NCBI GenBank assembly: GCA_030601845.1
Contig: JAUWAY010000016.1
Span: 1-53,761 of the forward strand
DNA length: 53,761 nucleotides
Reading direction: 5' to 3'
Source: Phycisphaerae bacterium
GTDB lineage: Bacteria; Planctomycetota; Phycisphaerae; Sedimentisphaerales; Anaerobacaceae
Part shown: one piece after another, positions 32,513-41,186 of the stretch
Layout: every line of letters starts with the position of its first letter
Position numbering within the stretch: position 1 is the first letter of the stretch
Program-made: the position numbers and the translations under genes
Notes under the pieces: model-generated
Database searches by the model: none
What the model was told of the DNA's origin: nothing
Seen by the model: the letters and a program-made list of their open reading frames with translations, nothing else

Positions 32513-34201
32513 CTACTGTACTACCAGGTGCCATTCGATGCCGGGCTGCAAGTGTATGGTGATGCCTTCATGCAATTGTTTGCCTGTGTATGTTGATTTC
32601 GAATCCGACGTTAGGTCGTCAACGGTGTAGTGTTTTCGGCCTTCGACGGTGAACCATTCCGGGAACTGGTTTATGCGGGGCCAGTCAAGCGGCATCTTCA
32701 TAATCGTTTTATGACGCGGCGTGTCAAAAAGGATTTTTCCTTGCCAGTTGTTTTCGACGCAGATACTGATTTTGAGAACATTACCATTTTGAACGGCGCC
32801 GATGACGACATCCTCTCGCCAGGGTCTGATAGTCAGGCCTTTTGTTTTCCACAGGCAATACATAATGGTCGTCCTGGCGAAGTTGCCGTCGCCGTGCCAG
32901 CCTTCGATGACACCGTCACTGCTTTGTATGTTCCACATCATCCTTATTTCGCTGTCCAGCCACTGTGCGACGGAGCCAGTAGGTTCACGATTATAAAGGT
33001 TGATGGCGCTTTCGATAGAGTCGGCATAGTCGTCGGAGCCACCCCATTTATAGTTTGGGTGGCTGTAGTATTTATTGAGGTTGCCAAGGGCTTTTAGGAC
33101 TGCCTGACGGTATGCTTCGGTTCTGTCGATAAGATAGACTGTGTAATATCCGTTGTAGGTATAGCCCCACGTATCACAGAGGCCCTTATCATGTTCGCCG
33201 GTTTTGGGATTGATGGTGTTGTAAAAAAGGCCGTGCTCGTTTCGCCCGATTTCCAGAATGCGGTCGAGCATTTCGTGAATGGGTTTTTGGTAGGCCCGCT
33301 TTTTCTCTGGTCTTGCAAAGTGAACCGTAGCATACAGCTCACACAGCCCTGATACAATTTCACAGCCGTGATCCCGAAGTCTGAGTTTTGTTTCATCGTG
33401 TGTGGGGTGATGTTGCCCCAACAGGTAATAATCCCCCAGGCGGACAGCCCATTGCAGGTATTTCTTTTCGCCGGTCATCCAGTAGATACGCGAAAGCGTC
33501 TGTAGCATCTCACCGTTGACTTCCTGGCTGTGTGAGACGATTTTTCCGTATTTGGTTTCAATGGGGGCGTACTTCCACATATCGTCGAGGATGCCGACCA
33601 TCCGCTTTGACCAGGGGCTTGGGCCAAGCCATTCGGTCAGCGGCAGAAGACCGTCTTTGATATATTCCGATGACCCGAAGATGATCCGGCCTATATCGGG
33701 CTCTGCATCACGGAAGTTTTGTTTGGAGAAAGAGTATGTATCGGGCATATCGCCAATGCGGCAGGTAAGTTTGGTTTCGGTGTGAAGCATATCGAGCATT
33801 CGGCCGGCCAAAAGAGCACGGTCTATGATAGCTGCGGTGAGCACCATAAAAGGGTAGTTGTCTGCGGCGCTATCCTTGGCGTTCCAGATGTCCTTGTCTT
33901 TGCCGAGATTCTTGGGGATAAGTCCGGTCTTTGGGTCGGCTTGTCGGAGCCAGCCTTTGACGAAGTTTTGGCAGCGAACAAATCCCTCATTGGCAAGGTG
34001 TGCGTTCTCGGCAGCCTGCTTGAAGTCTTCGTCCTCCGTTGTGCCGAGCTTGCCGACGCCGCGATTTACCAGTTCCTTCAACTCTTCCACGTGGTTCTGG
34101 TAGACGCCGCGAGGGGGTTCGTTCGGCAAGCCTAGTGCCTGCCACGAGGCCAGCAACACTGCGGCTAACACCATACTCAAAATACGTATTTTCTTTTTCA
34201 T
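32513..34201 (-). CDS. Secreted alpha/alpha-barrel (glycosidase-like) protein
   Basis: A 562-residue exported protein with a signal peptide ending near A-L-G-L. The body (residues 70-440) is rich in paired helices with aromatic turns (W-L-R-Q-A-D-P-K-T-G-L-I-P, A-D-N-Y-P-F-M, L-Q-W-A-V-R-L-G-D-Y-Y), the look of (alpha/alpha)6-barrel glycoside hydrolases or lyases; no family can be named with confidence. A beta-rich C-terminal domain follows (I-S-I-C-V-E-N-N-W-Q-G-K). The start MKKKIRIL is preferred, as the MTT start four codons earlier has no space after GGAG. It follows the sulfatase in the cassette and probably handles the desulfated product. Confidence 0.6.
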   Translation of the reverse strand: MKKKIRILSMVLAAVLLASWQALGLPNEPPRGVYQNHVEELKELVNRGVGKLGTTEDEDFKQAAENAHLANEGFVRCQNFVKGWLRQADPKTGLIPKNLGKDKDIWNAKDSAADNYPFMVLTAAIIDRALLAGRMLDMLHTETKLTCRIGDMPDTYSFSKQNFRDAEPDIGRIIFGSSEYIKDGLLPLTEWLGPSPWSKRMVGILDDMWKYAPIETKYGKIVSHSQEVNGEMLQTLSRIYWMTGEKKYLQWAVRLGDYYLLGQHHPTHDETKLRLRDHGCEIVSGLCELYATVHFARPEKKRAYQKPIHEMLDRILEIGRNEHGLFYNTINPKTGEHDKGLCDTWGYTYNGYYTVYLIDRTEAYRQAVLKALGNLNKYYSHPNYKWGGSDDYADSIESAINLYNREPTGSVAQWLDSEIRMMWNIQSSDGVIEGWHGDGNFARTTIMYCLWKTKGLTIRPWREDVVIGAVQNGNVLKISICVENNWQGKILFDTPRHKTIMKMPLDWPRINQFPEWFTVEGRKHYTVDDLTSDSKSTYTGKQLHEGITIHLQPGIEWHLVVQ

Positions 34202-34263
34202 TATTGTCGTCATCTCCTGAATTTTTGACTACAAGCTGTTCAATTTAACGGGGTGTTTCTGCG

Positions 34264-34302
34264 GGTTCCCCAAACACATCATTTGGCGTTTGGGGGCCCC
34301 TG
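34264..34302. repeat. Palindromic repeat over the sulfatase stop codon
   Basis: CCCCAAACGC and GTGTTTGGGG pair on the minus strand, and the sulfatase stop TGA lies in the loop. It shares AAACGCnAAATGATGT with the ricT repeat at 21801-21875. Confidence 0.6.
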
Positions 34303-35667
34303 CCAGGGCACGGCGCCGGCTTCGATAATATGGTTCCGCAGGGCGGTAAAGAGCTCCTGGTACATCTTGTGCTTTTCGCCGAGGGGACGCTGCTCGGCCG
34401 GGTCGTCGGCGAGGTTGTAAAGCTCCAACGGCTCGAACGGACTGTTCTGCACCAATTTCCAGTCGCCGTAACGCACGGCATAGTAGGCCCGGCCGCCGTA
34501 ACGGCCGCCTTCGCGGCGCACCCAGAAAAGAAATCGGTCTTCTTGCGGCTGTGGTTTTCCAAGCAGCGTCGGCAGGATGCTCCGGCCGTCAATCTTGTGA
34601 GTAAAGTCCGCGCCGGCTGCGTGGCAAATAATCGGGAACAAATCCATCGTCAGCGCGATGCAGTCGCTGTGTGAGCCGGGCTTTATCCTGCCAGGCCAGA
34701 CCGCGCACATCGGCACACGGATACCGCCCTCGTACATATCCTGCTTGCCGCCTCGCAGCGCGGCGTTGTTCGCCCCGACCCTGAGCTGACCGCCGTTGTC
34801 GCTGGTGAAGATGACCAGCGTGTTCTCGCCGACACCTGACTCTTTTAGTGCCGCCATCACCCTGCCGATACCCTCGTCAAGGTGCTCGATTAGCGCCACA
34901 AGTTTCGCACGTTCTTCGCTGATACCCTTCTCGCGCCTTTTGACCCGCTCAAACCAGTCTGTGGGTGGCTGGATAGGCGTGTGCGGGGCGTTGTAGGCAA
35001 GATACAAAAAGAACGGCTGCTTACCTTTAGCACGCTTGTGGATGTACTCGATAGACCACTGCGTAAATAGCTCGGTGGCGTGGCCTTTCGGGTATATCCG
35101 CTCGCCGTTGAGTCGCATATAGTTGTAACCGTGGCGAAGATGGGTGTAGTAGTCATCCATCATGTCACCGAGGAAGCCGTGGAAGTGGTCGAAGCCCCGT
35201 TCGTTCGGCCTGTTCGGTGACTCCAGCCCAAGGTGCCATTTCCCAACAATTGCCGTGTGGTAACTGGCGCGCTTGAGCAGCACCGGAAGCAGCACCGCCT
35301 GCGGAGCCAGATAGCCCCAGTTGTTTGTCAGGTGTGTGCGTATCACCCCGGGCACGCCGACAAGGTCAGGGTATCTGCCTGTCAAAAGCGAGGCACGCGT
35401 CGGCGAGCATACCGGGCAGTTTGCGTAGAAGTTGTCGAACCGCATACCTGTCGTAATGAGCCGGTCGGTGTTCGGCGTCTTAAGGTCCTTGGCCCCGTAG
35501 CTCGAAAGGTCCCCGTAACCTAAATCGTCAACCAGAATCAGAACGATGTTACACCTGCCGCCCGGTCTCTTCTGGCCGGCAAGTGACCAGCTTGGCATCA
35601 CCAGCGATGCCGCACCGAGGCCTGTGACCTTTAGAAAGTAACGACGTGCGTATTTGGATGTAGTCAT
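34279..35667 (-). CDS. Tat-exported S1 sulfatase
   Basis: A 462-residue type I sulfatase hydrolysing sulfate esters outside the cytoplasm. Tat signal A-R-R-Y-F-L-K-V at residues 7-14; metal ligands Asp47 and Asp48 in L-V-D-D-L-G-Y-G-D; formylglycine motif Cys87-S-P-T-R91; G-K-W-H-L and T-S-D-N-G-G follow. The substrate is unknown; the genes on both sides suggest a sulfated sugar polymer. It is distinct from the CAPCR sulfatase at 7.2 kb. The alternative reading frame near its end is an artefact of the palindromic repeat. Confidence 0.93.
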   Translation of the reverse strand: MTTSKYARRYFLKVTGLGAASLVMPSWSLAGQKRPGGRCNIVLILVDDLGYGDLSSYGAKDLKTPNTDRLITTGMRFDNFYANCPVCSPTRASLLTGRYPDLVGVPGVIRTHLTNNWGYLAPQAVLLPVLLKRASYHTAIVGKWHLGLESPNRPNERGFDHFHGFLGDMMDDYYTHLRHGYNYMRLNGERIYPKGHATELFTQWSIEYIHKRAKGKQPFFLYLAYNAPHTPIQPPTDWFERVKRREKGISEERAKLVALIEHLDEGIGRVMAALKESGVGENTLVIFTSDNGGQLRVGANNAALRGGKQDMYEGGIRVPMCAVWPGRIKPGSHSDCIALTMDLFPIICHAAGADFTHKIDGRSILPTLLGKPQPQEDRFLFWVRREGGRYGGRAYYAVRYGDWKLVQNSPFEPLELYNLADDPAEQRPLGEKHKMYQELFTALRNHIIEAGAVPWQGPPNAK

Positions 35668-35756
35668 ATTTTTTCCTCCTTGTTAATGTCGGATATGTTG
35701 ATTTCTATAGGTTTTCACTACCACACAACTTCCGGAGACTTCGCAAGACAAGCGAG

Positions 35757-38714
35757 TCAGAATTCAAAGACCACACAGGCATTTATCTGAAAATTCGGCA
35801 CTTCCACCCGAAAGCCATTCTGCGTCTTCTTGAAGGTCAGATTCTTCTGGCCCAGCGCATCAAATACTTTCTTTGGAGCGCCACGTTTCGCCGAAATTGT
35901 GATTGACACCCCTCGACAGGGCGGTGGAGGTGTTCCTTCATTGAGTTTGGGATTCGGCTCGCGGGTCGACCGGAACCAGCCCCACGTATTAGCAAGGCAT
36001 ATCGTCAGGCGTCTGGCTTTGGGATTGTCGAAGCAGACGGCGTGCATCGCTTCAGGGCCGCTGATGCGTATGGCAAGCGTCTTTGTATGCCGATGGACTT
36101 GTTCCTTCAACCCCGCAACCAACTTGGCCTTGTTCTTTTTGCTGTCCCATCCTGCTCGGGGATTCAGCCGCAAAACGGCGCCGCCGGAATGTTCGAAGTG
36201 CGCCACGGCCGCTCGCTGCGAGTCGTCAAGTTCGTCCGGCCAGGGAAGAACCAGCAATTGTGTCTCCGGCGATGGCCCTTGCGTCAGGGCCCGGTCGTTA
36301 ATAGTTGTCCAGGGCAGGTGTTCTTCTTTGAGCGCCTGGAGGGCACCGAAAACCGGAGCGAAGAACTCCTGCCACATTTTATCGTCGTCACCCAGCCGGG
36401 CGTTGCGCGTTTGCTCGCTGATGTGCAGCGCAGCCCAGCCGATAGGCCTGGCGTATGCCAGGTAAGGGGAAGTCTTTCGGCCCATCTCAAAGCAAGAGCC
36501 GAAGAGCTTGCGACTTTTCAGGCCGTCGATTTGGGGCTCGCGAATTGGGATGCTCATCGCCGCCACGCAGCCGTAGGTAACGGCGGCAGCAGCCGAATAA
36601 AGCGCTGTCTGCTCACTGCGGATATGCGGAATCCACATCAAAGGCGGTCGTCCGAACGAGCCGTCCCGGACAATCGACCAGCCCAGCGCCAACTGGTCGT
36701 CATAAGCAGGCGCGGCGAAATCCAAAGCTATCTTCTGGCCTTTTTTATTTCTTTTTATCTGCTGTTTTCGCATTGAATTCCAGCCAAAGGGCTTGTGAAA
36801 TTCCGTCCCCGATGTCTCGGATATCGCCAGCAGGCGCTCATCGATGTGCGCCCATTCAAACATCGGGTATCGGGAACTTTTTATCGAGAAAACGACGTCA
36901 GGATAGGCCGCGTGGACCGCTTCGCGCCACTGCTGGAAAGTGCGGACCATCGTGCGGTTAACGAAATCGACCGCTTCCAGATATGCCGGCGAACCAATCG
37001 GGGCCGAAACATCCATCTCGTGTCCGGCCTCTTCTCGAAACGCCTTCTTGCAATATTTGCAGGTGCAGATGTCGGGCATATGCCACGAGTCGAAGTAGAT
37101 GCCGTCGAGGCCTCGCTCGGCTAATTCCAGCAGACGGGTCTGAATAAATTGCCGATACGGCGAATTCATACACAGCACGAAGACATCGGTCGGTTTGCCC
37201 CGAACTTCGAGCGTCGGCGAGCCGTCAGGGCCTCGGCAAATCCAGTCCGGGTGCTGCTTCTGCATCGCCGCGTCGCACATGTGGCGAAAGTAGCCGATAA
37301 CCTTCATGTCCTGGCCGTGCACAGCCCGGACAATCTCGGCGGCAAAATCATGCCCGCCAATCAGCGGGTGTGTCTCACCGACCTTGCTTGGCCACCAGGC
37401 GCCTTCTTCACGATTCAGGAATATCCGCGTCAGAACATCGGCGCCAAGCGAGCGGATGACCTTCGCGTGGGCCTCGGCTGTCATACGCAGCGCCAACTCG
37501 ATGCCGTGTTCGCTGTGCGCCTGCACACGCGTGCCCTCGAACCACGCCGGCAGCGTGTATGTCTCGGCTTCCCTGAGCCAGTCCGCCGGCATAGAGTCGC
37601 TTCTGCACAGATGTGGATGAAGTTTTAACATTATGGCTTTTACAAGCGATGTCATTGAATAGGGAGCGGTTTCCGGCAGGGTCTCCTTCGGATATTCATA
37701 CCAGCTTTGAACAATATATCGGGTCGGTCTGCCGTTTGCCCTGGTGTAGGCATCAACCATTTTCAATGTCCGCTCATAAAACTCCTTATCAGATGTTTTG
37801 CCCCCTTTGCTTGAATTGACAATTAGATTAAATTCGAGATTCCTGGACCGACTGAATTCTTCGTAAGTGCGTATCCGCTTAATCCAATCGATTTTAGACG
37901 GGTCTTTCAGGTGCCTGGGCCGAATCTCGCCGATGGCATATTCATAGGGATTGTCAACTGTAACGCCTTCAAGTTGCAGACCGGCCGAGTCTAATTTATC
38001 GAGCACGACTCTTGCAACCTTGTCATAGTCTCCCCAGCCCAGCCCGGCCCTGGTGTAGGAAACATCCCCCTTGTAACCCCAATTGGGAAAGTTGGTCAGC
38101 AGGAAGAACCTGATTTCGGAATATCGCTTTTTTACCGCCCGTATGTAATCTACAAGTTCGTCCGCACATCGTTCAGCTGATGTGAATTTTTTCTGCTCGT
38201 CTTTTCCCCAGCCGGAATGGCCAAGGAGCCGTCGCACAGGCCCGTCCAGGTCCAAATAGTCAATCTTACCACCCGCCTGATACCATTTTTCCAGCTTTGC
38301 CAGTTCCGTCTCTGCGGACTTTTCGCCGGCCTGGTCTTGCCAATCGTGGTTCAGTGTCCCTCCGCATTCAACGGTAACCTTAAAATCGTTTTCTTTGACG
38401 ACCGAAACCAGCTGAGAAAGTTTCTCAGCTGGTGCCTGATTAATAACACCAATGTAAAGTTTGATGCCGGTCAGTCGCTTCCGCACAAAACTCCAGTCTT
38501 TGCTGCGACTCAGTAAATCGAAAGTACTTTTACTGTTGACGCACATCCAAATCTCGGGGTCTTTTAACTTGCTGCGGATTTGCTGAGCTTCCATTGAGGA
38601 TTTTTGTTTAACATTAGAAGATACGGTTGTGCTCGTATTTTCTCCGCCGAGGGTTGACGCCACAGCTAACATACAAAAAAGCCCTATACCCAGAATGCAT
38701 TTTGCCTTGCTCAC
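35757..38714 (-). CDS. Secreted GHL6-like putative glycoside hydrolase
   Basis: A 985-residue exported protein that starts with GTG, nine bases after AGGGG; signal peptide K-A-K-C-I-L-G-I-G-L-F. It has two parts. Residues 30-380 look like a TIM-barrel of unknown type (K-L-Y-I-G-V-I-N-Q-A, D-Y-L-D-L-D-G-P). Residues 400-760 resemble hypothetical glycosyl hydrolase 6 (PF14871), related to GH29/GH42-like barrels: G-L-D-G-I-Y-F-D-S-W with C-T-C-K-Y-C-K-K-A-F just after. The C-terminal domain is beta-rich. It is the first gene of the carbohydrate cassette and has its own promoter. The substrate is unknown. Confidence 0.7.
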   Translation of the reverse strand: MSKAKCILGIGLFCMLAVASTLGGENTSTTVSSNVKQKSSMEAQQIRSKLKDPEIWMCVNSKSTFDLLSRSKDWSFVRKRLTGIKLYIGVINQAPAEKLSQLVSVVKENDFKVTVECGGTLNHDWQDQAGEKSAETELAKLEKWYQAGGKIDYLDLDGPVRRLLGHSGWGKDEQKKFTSAERCADELVDYIRAVKKRYSEIRFFLLTNFPNWGYKGDVSYTRAGLGWGDYDKVARVVLDKLDSAGLQLEGVTVDNPYEYAIGEIRPRHLKDPSKIDWIKRIRTYEEFSRSRNLEFNLIVNSSKGGKTSDKEFYERTLKMVDAYTRANGRPTRYIVQSWYEYPKETLPETAPYSMTSLVKAIMLKLHPHLCRSDSMPADWLREAETYTLPAWFEGTRVQAHSEHGIELALRMTAEAHAKVIRSLGADVLTRIFLNREEGAWWPSKVGETHPLIGGHDFAAEIVRAVHGQDMKVIGYFRHMCDAAMQKQHPDWICRGPDGSPTLEVRGKPTDVFVLCMNSPYRQFIQTRLLELAERGLDGIYFDSWHMPDICTCKYCKKAFREEAGHEMDVSAPIGSPAYLEAVDFVNRTMVRTFQQWREAVHAAYPDVVFSIKSSRYPMFEWAHIDERLLAISETSGTEFHKPFGWNSMRKQQIKRNKKGQKIALDFAAPAYDDQLALGWSIVRDGSFGRPPLMWIPHIRSEQTALYSAAAAVTYGCVAAMSIPIREPQIDGLKSRKLFGSCFEMGRKTSPYLAYARPIGWAALHISEQTRNARLGDDDKMWQEFFAPVFGALQALKEEHLPWTTINDRALTQGPSPETQLLVLPWPDELDDSQRAAVAHFEHSGGAVLRLNPRAGWDSKKNKAKLVAGLKEQVHRHTKTLAIRISGPEAMHAVCFDNPKARRLTICLANTWGWFRSTREPNPKLNEGTPPPPCRGVSITISAKRGAPKKVFDALGQKNLTFKKTQNGFRVEVPNFQINACVVFEF

Positions 38715-38798
38715 GTTTTCCCCTGTTCCACTTGTTATATACATTTCGGTTCAGACGTCTCGATTGCTCTGTCCCGCCGATTTCTTTCTTTATGCATT

Positions 38799-38826
38799 AT
38801 TATAGTTTTTGACCTGTTCCGTTCAA
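38799..38826 (-). promoter_or_regulatory. Putative promoter of the carbohydrate cassette
   Basis: On the minus strand TTGAAC (38821-38826) and perfect TATAAT (38799-38804) are spaced by 16 bases, 85 bases upstream of the GTG start. Confidence 0.65.
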
Positions 38827-39305
38827 CCGTTTTTTACCACGCCGTCAGCATTAAAGCTGCCACTGGATTACCAACCGAGCATAAGTCGTCCCTCACCCGT
38901 CATCTCTCGTCTTTCGTTTTTATCTGGCATCGGGAATCGGGCATCGGGAATCGGGTATCGAGCATCGAAATTTTCTTTTCGTTTTTTTTTGTCCCCCGTG
39001 AAAATTGAGTTATACTTTATATAGAGAAGCTGATGGCTTCGCGAGGTTGGTAGTAAATGCAGCCTTGCATTATTGTACAAGGGAGACAGGCCGGACAAAT
39101 AGCGAACGAAATAAAGTGGGCCCTTGTTTCCCTTTTTTTGCGCCTAATTTTCCACATATCTGACCGCTTTTAATCATAAGAGAAAGACTTATCAAAGTTA
39201 CATCTTATTAAACTTTCGTTTCATTAGTGAATTCTTATTATACTTTTTGACCAAAAACTATAATAAGCAGTCAAACCGCCCCGCTGAGGTTCAAAAATAC
39301 GCGGT
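38827..39305. other. Spacer between the cassette promoter and terS
   Basis: No gene is seen. It holds a 7-base repeat array at 38927-38968 and A/T-rich sequence beyond 39150. It is one edge of the segment that separates the two terminase genes. Confidence 0.45.
38927..38968. repeat. Heptanucleotide array GCATCGG/GAATCGG
   Basis: Six units: GCATCGG, GAATCGG, GCATCGG, GAATCGG, GTATCGA, GCATCGA. Degenerate TCGTC/CTCGT units precede it from about 38886. Confidence 0.95.
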
Positions 39306-39743
39306 TTAGCCATCGTTTTTTTCCTCCGCTAGGGCTGCTAATAATCTGCTGGCGGTGGCAGGTGAAACCTGCTGGGCCTGTGGCTCGTCCCTCATCCCTC
39401 GTTCCTCATCCTTCGTTCCCATCGAGCATCGAGAATCGAGCGTCGAGTTAATAATATCAAGGCAGGCTTTACGCGCGGTCTCTGGTTTGTCAGATTCAGT
39501 AAGGGCCACCAGCTTGGCCGCCGCTACCGCTGAGTATCGTGCTATGATGAGTTCGCTTTGAAATCTCGCCGAAGCCAGCCGACGCGAAAACTCAGACACA
39601 AACAGCTCCTCGGCCAGCCACCTGTTGTAAACAGCACTGCTTACCTTGTGCTTTCTTAAAACAGCACCCTCATCGAGCTCGCCACTGAACAGATCATCAA
39701 GAACCTCAAGCTGCCTCTTACGCAAATATCGTTTTCTCGCCAT
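39306..39743 (-). CDS. Phage terminase small subunit-like DNA-binding protein
   Basis: A 145-residue protein. Residues 1-60 have a helix-turn-helix of the kind found in small terminase subunits (R-Q-L-E-V-L-D-D-L-F-S ... V-S-S-A-V-Y-N-R-W-L-A), which bind the packaging site and hand DNA to the large subunit. A helical oligomerisation region follows. Residues 100-122 are translated from a 7-base repeat (39383-39448) and break the C-terminal part. Its ATG overlaps the stop of the ParB-like gene by one base (T-A-A-T-G), so the two are coupled. The large subunit is far away, at 31-32.5 kb. Confidence 0.6.
   Translation of the reverse strand: MARKRYLRKRQLEVLDDLFSGELDEGAVLRKHKVSSAVYNRWLAEELFVSEFSRRLASARFQSELIIARYSAVAAAKLVALTESDKPETARKACLDIINSTLDSRCSMGTKDEERGMRDEPQAQQVSPATASRLLAALAEEKNDG
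39383..39448. repeat. Heptanucleotide array inside terS
   Basis: Units CTCGTCC, CTCATCC, CTCGTTC, CTCATCC, TTCGTTC, then ATCGAGC, ATCGAGA, ATCGAGC. In frame within the small-terminase gene. Confidence 0.9.
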
Positions 39744-40417
39744 TAATAACTACCCCCTGAATTTCTCTTCGACTGGTTAATAAAGCTTTCGGCTATCACG
39801 ACAAGAGCAGCCACTTTACTCTCGGCTCTTGTCATTTTGCAATCGGGCTGCTCGGCCAGCAGCAACGCCTGCTCAACAACTTGCTGCTGCACATCGTTTA
39901 CAAAGAACACCATCGGATTTGCAAGGCACCGTTCGGTTATCTTTGCCGGCCCAATCGGTCTTTTTAGATTGGCCAATCGTTCAATCTGCCTTTTTGTTTG
40001 CGGCAGCAGTTTTGCAAGCTCGGCAGGCTGCATCCTCTTATTCAGCCGCTTTAACAGCGCCAATTTCCTGCCCAGCTCGTCCCGCCCGCCAAGCCGGTTA
40101 AGCGTAGCAAGCAGAATATCGGCCTGCTCATCGTCGATGTCCCATACTATGCAATCCGCCTTTTCGTAGCCCAGCTTGGCCAACGCCCGCCAGCGATGAT
40201 AGCCATTGATTATCTGAAAGCAGCCCTTTTGTTCCTCTGTGCCTTTGTGCCTTTGTTCCTCTGTGCCTCTGTATGTCCGAACTACCAACGGCTCGTATCG
40301 ACCGGACATCTCAATGTTACGAACCAGCTTGGCAAAATTGGACCGGCTCATCCGGTTCGGATTGCCCGGATGAGCAACCAGCTTATCAATTGCTATCGAC
40401 TTAATGGAATTTGTCAT
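39743..40417 (-). CDS. ParB/Srx-fold protein
   Basis: A 224-residue protein. The N-terminal ParB-like nuclease/CTPase domain is visible: I-A-I-D-K-L-V-A-H-P-G-N-P-N-R, I-E-M-S-G-R-Y-E-P-L-V-V-R, and I-N-G-Y-H-R-W-R-A-L at 70-79. A helical DNA-binding segment follows (L-A-K-L-L-P-Q-T-K-R-Q-I-E-R). Residues 50-64 (G-T-E-E-Q-R-H-K-G-T-E-E-Q) come from an 8-base repeat between two core strands. In phages such proteins often lie near terminase and DNA-modification genes. Its start overlaps the GNAT gene by 17 bases. Confidence 0.75.
   Translation of the reverse strand: MTNSIKSIAIDKLVAHPGNPNRMSRSNFAKLVRNIEMSGRYEPLVVRTYRGTEEQRHKGTEEQKGCFQIINGYHRWRALAKLGYEKADCIVWDIDDEQADILLATLNRLGGRDELGRKLALLKRLNKRMQPAELAKLLPQTKRQIERLANLKRPIGPAKITERCLANPMVFFVNDVQQQVVEQALLLAEQPDCKMTRAESKVAALVVIAESFINQSKRNSGGSY
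40227..40273. repeat. Octanucleotide array inside the ParB-like gene
   Basis: Units CTCTGTGC, CTTTGTGC, CTTTGTTC, CTCTGTGC, CTCTGTAT with a period of eight bases. It adds about 15 in-frame codons between two strands of the ParB fold. Confidence 0.9.
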
Positions 40418-41186
40418 ATTCCTTTTCCTTGCTCAACGAGTATCGAGAATCGAGTATCGAGACTTCGGGATTAAACCATATATAGTAAACGGGTCTTTCG
40501 GTCAGCTTGCTCAATATGTATCTTGTCCGCTCCAGCCCCGCCGGCATATCACGCCTTTTGCCGTAGCTTTGCAGAAACCTTTGAATTTGATGCTCAATGA
40601 ATTCACCTTCTTCTCCCTGCAGTTGTTCAAGCTTTAGCTGAACCTTCTTCGGGTCGATGAGCTGCTGCTTTTCAATGCCGACCAGACTAAGCGCTTCTAT
40701 CAGCTGAACGCATCGGGCTGGCATCTTCGCCGAAAAAGCGGTCATCCCCGCTTTCTCAAAGAACGGATTGACCAGCCCCATCACCGCCATCGCCTCAATT
40801 ACAGGGACGCCCATCTCCGGCATCGTATCACGCACTAATCGGCTCGCTAAACCCAGACCCCGAAACCTCGGCTCAATTATGACCCTGCCGATACAGCGGA
40901 TGTTCTTGTTGATAAGCGCTAATCGTGTCACCCTGTCGAAGCCGGTAAAGCAATTAGCCGTGGCGATATTGCGAAGCTCTAAACCCGGACTCGGCATTGT
41001 ATAGACGATAACCCCAATGGTCTTTATGCCGGAACAGCCGGCAACATAACCTTTCGGCTTTATGGCAAAAATCGCCGCATAAGGTCCCAACCGACTGTCA
41101 CGATAGTGATAATGCCCAAGCTCCCTGTAGTCGTCGAGACAGCCGAGAACAATCTGCACCTTTTTACTGATACTACAGCTTTTCAA
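40401..41186 (-). CDS. GNAT-fold acetyltransferase, partner of the ABC ATPase (COG2401-type)
   Basis: A 261-residue protein with a GNAT fold: G-V-I-V-Y at 58-62, then I-I-E-P-R-F-R-G-L-G-L-A-S-R-L-V at 103-118 (acetyl-CoA pyrophosphate loop), and P-F-F-E-K-A-G-M at 141-148. Such GNAT domains occur fused to an ABC ATPase in COG2401. Here the two are separate but overlapping genes. Resemblance to Mom, the phage Mu DNA-modifying GNAT, is my inference from gene context, not a demonstrated match. The C-terminal S-I-L-D-S-R-Y-S (243-250) is from a 7-base repeat. Confidence 0.65.
   Translation of the reverse strand: MKSCSISKKVQIVLGCLDDYRELGHYHYRDSRLGPYAAIFAIKPKGYVAGCSGIKTIGVIVYTMPSPGLELRNIATANCFTGFDRVTRLALINKNIRCIGRVIIEPRFRGLGLASRLVRDTMPEMGVPVIEAMAVMGLVNPFFEKAGMTAFSAKMPARCVQLIEALSLVGIEKQQLIDPKKVQLKLEQLQGEEGEFIEHQIQRFLQSYGKRRDMPAGLERTRYILSKLTERPVYYIWFNPEVSILDSRYSLSKEKEYDKFH
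40437..40462. repeat. Heptanucleotide array in the 3' end of the GNAT gene
   Basis: GAGTATC, GAGAATC, GAGTATC, GAG. The same array is seen at 43022-43046 in an intergenic place. Confidence 0.85.

Noticed and set aside
34245-34592. A separate 115-codon minus-strand gene at the end of the sulfatase
   Set aside because: It is an alternative frame of the sulfatase extended by the palindromic repeat.
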